Shown one piece after another: positions 1 to 5,937 of a stretch of DNA of 14,295 nt (the stretch's first letter is position 1; the number at the start of each line of letters is the position of its first letter). The stretch is taken from assembly GCA_900769955.1 (NCBI GenBank), contig CAAGIP010000110.1:1-14295 (forward strand), read 5' to 3'. A program made the position numbers and the translations under genes. The notes beneath the pieces are model-generated. The model was not told the origin of the DNA. It saw only the letters and a list, made by a program, of their open reading frames with translations, and ran no database searches. Source of the DNA: Spirochaetia bacterium. GTDB taxonomy: Bacteria > Spirochaetota > Spirochaetia > Sphaerochaetales > Sphaerochaetaceae.

Positions 1-80
1 ATTAATACATTATATCAACTGTTCAGCTTAACTGTCTATGCTGCAACTATCTGTATTATAAATAAAACTGCAATTCACTA

Positions 81-99
81 TCCGCCCTAAAGGGACGGA
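81..99. repeat. Imperfect hairpin resembling an IS200/IS605-type end
   Basis: The arms TCCGCCCT and GGGACGGA fold into a stem with one C/A mismatch and one wobble pair around an AAA loop. GCTTTCTTGC follows shortly after. A GC-rich hairpin followed by a TTTCTTGC-like tract is reminiscent of IS200/IS605 right ends, but no transposase or TnpB sequence is present, so this may be a remnant or chance. Confidence 0.25.
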
Positions 100-353
100 A
101 GCTTTCTTGCTACTTTATGAAAAATACTCTGTCAGGGAGATATAGCGGTACATCTGTTACATTTTCAGCAAAGTTGCATACACTGAACATGTCAGAACGG
201 ATTACTGCCATTGCTGTGCGAGGTACTTCAGGCACCATTATCAGATCATGCATGAATCATTGCAGAGGACTCTGGAAATAGTTTCCTCATCACTCAGTAT
301 GATCTGAATGACAGCCTTCATTACACAGACTCTTTATCAAGTATGTGAAAAAC

Positions 354-383
354 CTGAACATTACTGAACATTACTCAACATTA
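354..383. repeat. Three tandem 10-bp repeats
   Basis: The unit CTGAACATTA occurs twice without gaps and is followed by a third copy with one change, CTCAACATTA. The 10-bp period is close to one helical turn, so the copies lie on the same DNA face. That would suit a cooperative protein binding site, but slippage is an equally good explanation. Confidence 0.75.
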
Positions 384-484
384 CCGGATACGTTAACAAT
401 TGATAAACAGCCATTAGTATTGTAGTGAACCAGAGTGCATGGATAATGTCAGTGTCAGAGAGTTTTTCGGACTAATACTGAATA

Positions 485-518
485 ATCCCCTGCGGCAATG
501 TGTTATCACTGAGGGGAT
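485..518 (-). terminator. Possible terminator of the topA-acetyltransferase transcript
   Basis: A perfect 7-bp stem, ATCCCCT with AGGGGAT, encloses a 20-base loop and lies 25 bases past the acetyltransferase stop on the minus strand. There is no proper T-run after it, so it is a weak intrinsic terminator at best and may instead be a 3'-end stabilising hairpin. Confidence 0.3.
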
Positions 519-542
519 GTTTATACTGGATTGGAAATGGAA

Positions 543-1268
543 TCAGAGTTTTTCCGTTATCAGCTCACAGAATGCGGGAACGAATCCGGCATTGAGGGCA
601 ACACGCTGGGATGCAATGTGGGAGACTGAAGTTCCGTAGTAAACAAGGAAGCACTCATTCACTGCCATGTCCCTTACGGCACTGACACATCGCGTGGCGT
701 AGCCCTTTCCTTCACACCCTTCAGCCACATTCACTCCGACCTGCATCATATACGGACTGTCCAGGCTTGCTCCTGCCATGGCGACGATATTGCCGTTCTC
801 ACTTATGGAAGCACCATAGATGTCCGGAGTTCTTTCGGAAAAGAGAAAAGCCTCGTCAAAGCCCGCAGACTCAAACTGCTTTATTTCATCACGTGTGTAT
901 GCCGTGATGCCTTCAGGCGGAATTGAGGATGCTTTGTCCGAGATAAAGAAAATGTGTACCTGACTTATCCTGTACCCATACTTCCTTATCAGGTTATCGA
1001 TTGAGGAAAGGGTGCCGAATTCAAACACCCACGCCCCGCATGCATCCTGAAGCTTTTCGGAGAGGATGGATATGACATCCTCCCTTCCCGTCATCAGAAG
1101 GCTGTTTCCTGTTCCGCATGCCTTCAGGAAACACTCACTCCCGTCACTGTCAAAGAGCCTCATGCCAGTATGGGGCTCATATGCAGTGAAGTGGTTTTTA
1201 CCATCACATACCTCTTCAGGGGTGAGGGAGTAATCGAGGGAGAGCTGACGGATAAGGACCGGATGCAT
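543..1268 (-). CDS. GNAT-family N-acetyltransferase, coupled to topA
   Basis: The 241-residue protein has a C-terminal GNAT fold. A beta strand reading MQVGVNVAEG runs into EGCEGKGYA, the acetyl-CoA pyrophosphate-binding loop (Q/RxxGxG/A type), near residues 181-191. The segment SHIASQRVALNAGFVPA near residues 216-232 is the usual GNAT motif B, where an alpha helix precedes a final strand. The N-terminal half is divergent; the layout resembles the GNAT_acetyltran family (PF12746), whose substrates are mostly unknown. The start codon overlaps the topA stop in a TGATG arrangement, and AGGAG lies 11 bases upstream inside the end of topA, so translation is probably coupled. The substrate cannot be told from sequence. 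The fold call is firm; the exact family is tentative. Confidence 0.85.
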   Translation of the reverse strand: MHPVLIRQLSLDYSLTPEEVCDGKNHFTAYEPHTGMRLFDSDGSECFLKACGTGNSLLMTGREDVISILSEKLQDACGAWVFEFGTLSSIDNLIRKYGYRISQVHIFFISDKASSIPPEGITAYTRDEIKQFESAGFDEAFLFSERTPDIYGASISENGNIVAMAGASLDSPYMMQVGVNVAEGCEGKGYATRCVSAVRDMAVNECFLVYYGTSVSHIASQRVALNAGFVPAFCELITEKL

Positions 1269-4117
1269 CAGTTCATTTTCTCCTGCTTTGCTTTAATCAG
1301 TTTTATCGCTTCATCCCTGTCAAGGAGTGAAAGATCGTTCTTGTACTTTACTGAGAGTGCGATGTTGAGTTCGCCGTACTTCAGGTATGCACCGTAGCGT
1401 CCGTTGAGAACGCGCATCGGAATATCCTCATACGTCCCCAGGTCCTTCAGGGGAAGGGACCTTTCCTCAGAAGCTTTGATGATCCCGACAAGCTCTTCTT
1501 CAGTCAGTGCATCGGCCCTCTCCTGATCTGCTTTGGTAAGGCGGTAGTTTTTGTCACCGCACTTGATGTAGTGGCCGAAGCGTCCTTTCAGGACCTCAAT
1601 CGTTTTTCCTTCATAAGTTCCCCTTGAACTTTCAGGTGCAGTCCTGGCACCGCCTTCACCATGCCGTTTGATGATGACTTCAATATCATCCTGAGTGAGC
1701 TCTGAGGCCCTTGCCTTTTCATCCTTTGAAAGTGCGATGTTCTCACTGCCCCACTTCAGATATGCACCGAAGCGGCCCTTCTTGAGGGAAACGGCCTTTC
1801 CGTCAACAGGCTCATACTCATGGCCCTTTGAGGAAGCTCCGTCCCTCTTCACGAGGGCAAGTGCCTTTTCCTCACTGAGCTCGGTTAGCGGACCGAATAC
1901 CTTATAGTTTGATCCCTTATAGGTGATGTATCCGCCATAAGGTCCGTTATTGACGACAATGTCATTGCCTTCCTCATCATGGGTAAGCACTTTGGGAAGG
2001 GAGAAGTAGAAATCGATCTCCTCCTCAGTATAGCTTTCAGGGCTCTTCTTTCCCTTTGGCACATTGCATGTTTTATCACCTCTCTGCCAGTAAGGACCGC
2101 GTCTTGAATTTTTCAGCTGGGTCCTTCCGTCATCGACTGCCGCTTCCGGGCAGATCTCGGCTGCGATGAGGGATGAGACATCAGCCTCACTCATCATGCC
2201 GGGACAGAGGGTATCGGAAAGATTCACCATAATTGCCTTACCATCCTCACGCTTCCTGTCCAAAAGGAGATAGGAGCCGTAAGGACCTACCTTGATCTGG
2301 TAATTGACAACTTCCCCATTCACTTCAGATCTTCCGCTGAGGTGCGGGAACACAAGAGTCTTTGCATCGAGCTTCTCGTTCCTGGCACTCTCTACAAGGG
2401 TCTTAAGGCCCTTGACCGGGCCGCGTCCGTAGTAGAAGTCCTTAAGGTATGAAAGCCAGTCGCCCTCACCTCCCGCGATCTTATCAAGTTCATCCTCCAT
2501 CTCGGAAGTGTATGAGTAGTCGATAAGGTCACTGAAGGACTGATTCATCAGATTGTTCACGGCAAAGCCGATGAATGAAGGAATGAGACTTCTGTCCTTC
2601 TCGACTGCATAGCCGCGCTCCAGCAGTGTCGATATGATCGTGGCATATGTACTCGGACGTCCGATTCCCTGCTCCTCAAGCTTCTTGATCAGCGATGCCT
2701 CATTGTATCTGGCAGGAGGCTGTGTGATGTGCTCCTTTCGCTTAAGCTCTGCAAGAAGCGCCTCATCACCTGCTGAGAGCGACGGAAGTGATGATTCCTT
2801 TTCCTCATCCTCATCGGCACCGTAGACTTTCAGGAATCCGGGGAAGACGACGGACGTTCCCGACGCGGTGAACCTTGCTTCCCCCCTGTCGATTTTGGCA
2901 GTCGTCGTGCTCTTCACTGCCTCACTCATCTGGCTTGCAATCGTGCGCTGCCAGATAAGAGTGTAAAGCGAAAGCTCACGGCCTTTGAGTCCGCTTTCCT
3001 CAGGACGGCGGAACACATCCCCCGCAGGTCTTATGGCTTCATGTGCTTCCTGGGCGTTCTTGCTCCTGTTTGCAAAATGACGCTCCTTCGCAGCCAGGTA
3101 TTCAGTGCCGTAATCTTCCCTGATCTGCTCACGGGCTGCGTTGATGCACTCCGAGGAAAGCGCGACGCTGTCCGTTCTCATGTAGGTGATGTAACCGTTC
3201 TCGAAGAGGGACTGCGCGATCCTCATTGTTTCCTTACTTGATAGCCTGAGACGTCTGTTTGCAGCCTGCTGAAGCGTTGAAGTGGTAAAAGGAGGCATCG
3301 GAGTGTGTCTGCTTGTTTTGTTCGTGACACTCTCGATCACGAAGGAACCTTCGTTGCAGAGCTTCTCGACTTCAAGGGAGAGAGCCTCATCCAGAAGCAG
3401 TGCCTTATTGCTGAAGGCACCCGTAACCGAGTCAAAATCCTTGCCTGTCGCAACCCTCTTTCCCTTATACTCCTCAAGCGTTGCCTCGAAGTGCCTTCCG
3501 TCGGAAGCTTCCAGCTCCGCCTTCACGTCGTAGTAGCGTGAGGGAACATATGTAAGACGCTCATTCTCCCTGTCCACGAGGAACCGGAGGCCTACTGACT
3601 GCACCCTTCCTGCCGAGAGCTTCTTGTTTGAAAGTCTCTTCCAGAGCACGGGAGACACCTCATAGCCGTAGAGACGGTCCACGATTCTCCTGTCCTCCTG
3701 CGCCTTGACAAGCCTTAAATCAAGCTCACGTCCTTTGGAAAGCGCCTCGTTCACGGCCTTTTTGGTAATCTCATGGAATACCATCCTTCCGGTCGGGACC
3801 TGAGGCTTCAGCAACTCAAGCAGGTGCCAGGAAATGGACTCTCCCTCGCGGTCCTCATCGGTTGCGAGCAGGAGCTGTTCACTTTTGTCCAGCTTCTTTC
3901 TCAAGTCGGCAATAAGGGCATTCTTACCCTCCGTTATCACGTATTCGGGTCTGAAATCATGTTCGACATCGACACCGAGGCTTTCCGACGGAAGATCCCT
4001 CACGTGGCCCTTGCTGGCAACCACCGTAAAGTTCTTCGGAAGATATTTCTTGATCGTATTTGCTTTTGTCGGAGACTCGACTATTACCAATGTCTTTTTC
4101 TCAGGATCAAATTCCAT
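1268..4117 (-). CDS. topA: DNA topoisomerase I (type IA)
   Basis: TopA relaxes negatively supercoiled DNA by cutting and rejoining one strand. In the 949 residues, the N-terminal TOPRIM domain has the IVESPTKA glutamate (E14) and the acidic DEDREGE motif at 87-93. The catalytic tyrosine is Y312 in GYITYMRTDS. The segment AQEAHEAIRP (355-364) and GIGRPSTYATI (484-494) are further type IA core signatures. The C-terminal third lacks the Cys4 zinc ribbons of E. coli TopA. Instead it carries about five repeats of the GRFGAYLK type near residues 608-632, 722-742, 778-800, 842-862 and 903-923 (Toprim_C_rpt-like), the architecture also known from actinobacteria. The ATG start has GGAG six bases upstream and a near-consensus promoter behind it. 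The acetyltransferase gene follows with overlapping stop and start. It is full length with all key residues. Confidence 0.98.
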   Translation of the reverse strand: MEFDPEKKTLVIVESPTKANTIKKYLPKNFTVVASKGHVRDLPSESLGVDVEHDFRPEYVITEGKNALIADLRKKLDKSEQLLLATDEDREGESISWHLLELLKPQVPTGRMVFHEITKKAVNEALSKGRELDLRLVKAQEDRRIVDRLYGYEVSPVLWKRLSNKKLSAGRVQSVGLRFLVDRENERLTYVPSRYYDVKAELEASDGRHFEATLEEYKGKRVATGKDFDSVTGAFSNKALLLDEALSLEVEKLCNEGSFVIESVTNKTSRHTPMPPFTTSTLQQAANRRLRLSSKETMRIAQSLFENGYITYMRTDSVALSSECINAAREQIREDYGTEYLAAKERHFANRSKNAQEAHEAIRPAGDVFRRPEESGLKGRELSLYTLIWQRTIASQMSEAVKSTTTAKIDRGEARFTASGTSVVFPGFLKVYGADEDEEKESSLPSLSAGDEALLAELKRKEHITQPPARYNEASLIKKLEEQGIGRPSTYATIISTLLERGYAVEKDRSLIPSFIGFAVNNLMNQSFSDLIDYSYTSEMEDELDKIAGGEGDWLSYLKDFYYGRGPVKGLKTLVESARNEKLDAKTLVFPHLSGRSEVNGEVVNYQIKVGPYGSYLLLDRKREDGKAIMVNLSDTLCPGMMSEADVSSLIAAEICPEAAVDDGRTQLKNSRRGPYWQRGDKTCNVPKGKKSPESYTEEEIDFYFSLPKVLTHDEEGNDIVVNNGPYGGYITYKGSNYKVFGPLTELSEEKALALVKRDGASSKGHEYEPVDGKAVSLKKGRFGAYLKWGSENIALSKDEKARASELTQDDIEVIIKRHGEGGARTAPESSRGTYEGKTIEVLKGRFGHYIKCGDKNYRLTKADQERADALTEEELVGIIKASEERSLPLKDLGTYEDIPMRVLNGRYGAYLKYGELNIALSVKYKNDLSLLDRDEAIKLIKAKQEKMN

Positions 4118-4140
4118 AACACACTCCGTTTTTCCCTGTT

Positions 4141-4169
4141 AAAATATTTCGGGCAAAACGGTTTGTCAA
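4141..4169 (-). promoter_or_regulatory. topA promoter
   Basis: On the minus strand a perfect TTGACA (-35, 4164-4169) is separated by 17 bases from TATTTT (-10, 4141-4146). An A/T-rich tract (ATAAAAATATTT) lies directly upstream of the -35 box and may act as an UP element. The predicted start near 4134 would give a leader of about 17 bases that includes the GGAG ribosome binding site. This is the best sigma-70-type promoter in the window. Confidence 0.8.
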
Positions 4170-4194
4170 GAAATATTTTTATCACTGATTGCAC

Positions 4195-4211
4195 TTATTA
4201 CTATGTAATAA
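4195..4211. repeat. A/T-rich perfect dyad between FN3-like gene and topA
   Basis: TTATTAC and GTAATAA form a perfect 7-bp inverted repeat around TAT, just past the stop of the FN3-like gene and about 25 bases upstream of the topA -35 box. On the minus strand no T-run follows, so it is a poor terminator. It could be a regulator site for topA or a 3'-end hairpin. Confidence 0.5.
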
Positions 4212-4218
4212 AAATGTT

Positions 4219-5016
4219 TCACTCCACCTTCTCAAGACGGAATGCAAAGGGATCATCAGGGTCATCACCCCTGAAAAGAGCTTTTTCGATGAGGTCAGAT
4301 CCTGAATTCCTGAAGATGGCATAAGTGCCGCTTTCATCGGACCTGAACAGGAATTCCGTCACCGTCGGTACCTTGATCCCGAAGGCCTTTGAAACGATAT
4401 TCAGCTCTGATGTGTCGGTAGTTACCTTAAAGCCCTGAATCTGAAATGCGGTGGGCATGATGTCAAGTTTGTTGATCCTGCTGCATATATCCTTATATAC
4501 CTTCGCAAGCGGAAGTCCGGACTTGAATTTTATCCAATTCCACGGTCCGTCATAGGGTTCAAACGGGAAGAAGTCTATGTATGTGCCGTCAACGGGATAG
4601 CTTATTGCCATGTACTGTCCGTCAGGGCCCTCGCTGAGCTCAGCACGAAACTCAAGCACCTTCAGTTTGCCATGGTTGTCATCGTCAGTTTCATTGACGA
4701 AGCGGTAAGTGCCTGAGTATGTACCGGTCGTGAATTCGACCTTATCCGCATAAAGCGTGTTTCCCGCCTTATCCCTGGCTCCCAATATGACAGTGCAGGA
4801 CGCAAGCTGGTCGAGATGGGATATTGTATATTCAGTTTCCCCCTTCGAAAGCCTGATGAGAGGGGCATTATCGAGGTAAAGATCGTAATAATCGGCACCA
4901 TCCACCCTGTCCCAGGAAAGATTCACGTTATTGACCATCACGTCGGCCGTGATGGAAGCAGAAGCCGCAGCCATGACTGAAAGGGAAATCATGACAAGCA
5001 CTAAGTATTTTTTCAT
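4219..5016 (-). CDS. Secreted protein with fibronectin type III-like domain, function unknown
   Basis: I do not recognise the family. The start at 5016 was chosen because GGAGA lies eight bases upstream and translation from there begins with a clean signal peptide (MKK, a hydrophobic core LVLVMISLSVMAA, then an ASA-type signal peptidase I site near residue 22). The open frame extends to 5112, but that extension has no signal-like or hydrophobic character. In the 265-residue product, residues about 29-95 look like an FN3-type beta sandwich: VNLSWDRVDGADYYDLYLD, then a TEYTISHL strand and a VEFTTG end. The remaining residues, about 96-265, form a second domain rich in aromatic residues (FFPFEPYDGPWNWIKF) without a known motif. 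The protein is predicted to be periplasmic or surface exposed. It is divergent from the lipoprotein gene at 5136, and topA follows in the same direction with its own promoter. Confidence 0.8.
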   Translation of the reverse strand: MKKYLVLVMISLSVMAAASASITADVMVNNVNLSWDRVDGADYYDLYLDNAPLIRLSKGETEYTISHLDQLASCTVILGARDKAGNTLYADKVEFTTGTYSGTYRFVNETDDDNHGKLKVLEFRAELSEGPDGQYMAISYPVDGTYIDFFPFEPYDGPWNWIKFKSGLPLAKVYKDICSRINKLDIMPTAFQIQGFKVTTDTSELNIVSKAFGIKVPTVTEFLFRSDESGTYAIFRNSGSDLIEKALFRGDDPDDPFAFRLEKVE

Positions 5017-5037
5017 TTTTTTATCTCCATGTAAGAA

Positions 5038-5055
5038 TGTCACCCGGAGGTGACA
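5038..5055 (-). promoter_or_regulatory. UNCG-loop hairpin in the 5' UTR of the FN3-like gene
   Basis: TGTCACC and GGTGACA form a perfect 7-bp inverted repeat. Read on the minus strand, the loop is TCCG closed by a C-G pair, that is the exceptionally stable C(UNCG)G tetraloop class. It lies between the predicted promoter and the ribosome binding site at 5024-5028. No T-run follows, so it is not a terminator. It may stabilise the mRNA 5' end, or the 18-bp dyad may be a DNA operator. Confidence 0.7.
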
Positions 5056-5082
5056 CCTGAAACCGTGTGCACTATGCCGAAA

Positions 5083-5112
5083 ATAATGACAAAAGCGCAC
5101 TTGCTCTTTCAA
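5083..5112 (-). promoter_or_regulatory. Predicted promoter of the FN3-like gene
   Basis: On the minus strand TTGAAA (5107-5112, five of six matches to the consensus) is 18 bases from CATTAT (5083-5088, four of six). The predicted start near 5076 would give a leader of about 60 bases that carries the UNCG hairpin. Its -35 box directly abuts the predicted -35 box of the divergent lipoprotein gene. Confidence 0.45.
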
Positions 5113-5129
5113 AACACAACAGTTAATCT
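5101..5129 (+). promoter_or_regulatory. Predicted promoter of the lipoprotein gene
   Basis: TTGCTC (5101-5106) and TAATCT (5124-5129) are spaced by 17 bases, though each matches the consensus at only three positions. The -10 box ends six bases before the ATG, which would put the transcript start at or next to the start codon. The boxes are weak, so confidence is modest. Confidence 0.35.
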
Positions 5130-5135
5130 TATTTT

Positions 5136-5834
5136 ATGAAAAAATCATTAATTGTGCTAGTTTGTTCCCTGTTACTCCTCAGCTGCACTGTTACAGAGCA
5201 GGCATCCGTCTCTTCAGGCACGAAGGGAACCTCACTTACCGATATATATGTCGAGGATTACTTCATCGACGTTCTCACCGATTTCGCGGAGTTCATGCCC
5301 GCATCCGATGAGTCGATCATGGACAGCGCGGTCTCAACGTTCGCAGGTCAGCTCAATGACGCGCCCTCCGCGACGGGAGTTGCCGCAGTCAGGAGTGATG
5401 CCAACAACTATGCCGTATATTTCGACTTCGCATCATTTGAGAAGCTCGCAGGCGAGCTCTCAGGCGGCAAGAGCGGCACGATAATAAAGCAGAGCGCAAA
5501 CAGCCTTTCCTTCTACGTTGACATCAGCAACTACGAGGAACTCGAAGCGGTTGTCCCGTTCCTGGCAGACCCGAACATCGAAGTGTTCCTTGCCAAATAC
5601 AACATCGGCTACAGCGAGGAGGACTACATGGACATGATAGTCTTTTCCCTCGGAGAGGAAGCACCCGAGTCCCTGAGAAACAGCATGATCACGATTGACA
5701 TCCAGCTTCCGGGAAAGGTTTCATCGGTAACTGGTGCGGTGAAAACATCGGACACTTCGATCAGATATCAGTTCCCTCTCATCGATTTTCTACTGCTTTC
5801 AGAGCCTCTCAGCTTCAATGTAACCTGGAAGTAG
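5136..5834 (+). CDS. Predicted lipoprotein, function unknown
   Basis: The 232-residue product starts with a lipoprotein signal peptide: MKK, a hydrophobic stretch, and the lipobox LLSC with the acylated cysteine at residue 17. Next comes a Ser/Thr-rich linker (about 18-35). The rest is a soluble alpha/beta domain with no recognised motif. It ends in a strand pattern (PGKVSSVTGAV, then IRYQFPLIDF and LSFNVTWK) loosely like LppM-type lipoproteins, where a PGxV...G element precedes a final W-containing strand; this resemblance is only suggestive. The ATG is fixed by the signal peptide, yet no Shine-Dalgarno sequence is present upstream, which fits a leaderless or SD-independent start. The gene is divergent from the secreted FN3-like protein, so the two may share regulation and both act in the envelope. 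Confidence 0.85.
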   Translation: MKKSLIVLVCSLLLLSCTVTEQASVSSGTKGTSLTDIYVEDYFIDVLTDFAEFMPASDESIMDSAVSTFAGQLNDAPSATGVAAVRSDANNYAVYFDFASFEKLAGELSGGKSGTIIKQSANSLSFYVDISNYEELEAVVPFLADPNIEVFLAKYNIGYSEEDYMDMIVFSLGEEAPESLRNSMITIDIQLPGKVSSVTGAVKTSDTSIRYQFPLIDFLLLSEPLSFNVTWK

Positions 5835-5842
5835 GGTTTTTT
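5822..5842 (+). terminator. Weak terminator overlapping the lipoprotein stop
   Basis: AACC and GGTT can pair across the stop codon and are followed by a T-run. The stem is only four to five base pairs, so termination is likely incomplete. Confidence 0.3.
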
Positions 5843-5844
5843 CG

Positions 5845-5874
5845 TTGACAGCTTTCCGTCATAAATGATATTTT
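5845..5874 (+). promoter_or_regulatory. Predicted promoter of the foldase gene
   Basis: A perfect TTGACA (5845-5850) is followed after 18 bases by TATTTT (5869-5874), the same -10 hexamer as in the topA promoter; GATATT with a 16-base spacer (5867-5872) is an alternative. The transcript would begin near 5881 and include the hairpin at 5888-5903. Confidence 0.6.
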
Positions 5875-5887
5875 CAATACTGATATA

Positions 5888-5903
5888 CCTGTCAGGAGAC
5901 AGG
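5888..5903 (+). promoter_or_regulatory. Hairpin holding the upstream Shine-Dalgarno sequence
   Basis: CCTGTC and GACAGG form a perfect 6-bp stem around an AGGA loop. AGGAG at 5894-5898, the best ribosome binding site for an ATG at 5905, lies in the loop and first stem base. A second, weaker site, AAGGA at 5926-5930, serves the in-frame ATG at 5938. Confidence 0.6.
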
Positions 5904-5937
5904 AATGCCACTATGTGTAATTAAAAAGGAAAAAGAA

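Larger units (their letters stand above)
1..542. other. Left-edge region with no supported gene
   Basis: No convincing coding region is visible on either strand. A 54-codon open frame at 117-281 lacks a ribosome binding site and recognisable motifs, and a longer frame from 439 runs antisense into the acetyltransferase gene. The stretch holds an imperfect GC-rich hairpin (81-99), three tandem 10-bp repeats (354-383) and a 7-bp hairpin (485-518). It could be a decayed accessory region or the regulatory region of a gene beyond the left edge. Confidence 0.6.

Noticed and set aside
117..281. Plus-strand open frame of 54 codons beginning MKNTLSG
   Set aside because: It lacks a Shine-Dalgarno sequence and any recognisable feature, and its composition gives no sign of coding.
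439..639. Plus-strand open frame of 66 codons
   Set aside because: It has no ribosome binding site, runs antisense into the acetyltransferase gene and shows no motif.
3773..4324. 183-codon plus-strand frame
   Set aside because: It lies antisense to the well-supported start of topA and its promoter, and continues into the end of the FN3-like gene.
5017..5112. N-terminal extension of the FN3-like protein to 5112
   Set aside because: The extra 32 residues are not signal-like, would span the UNCG hairpin and promoter region, and the ATG at 5016 has a good ribosome binding site and signal peptide.
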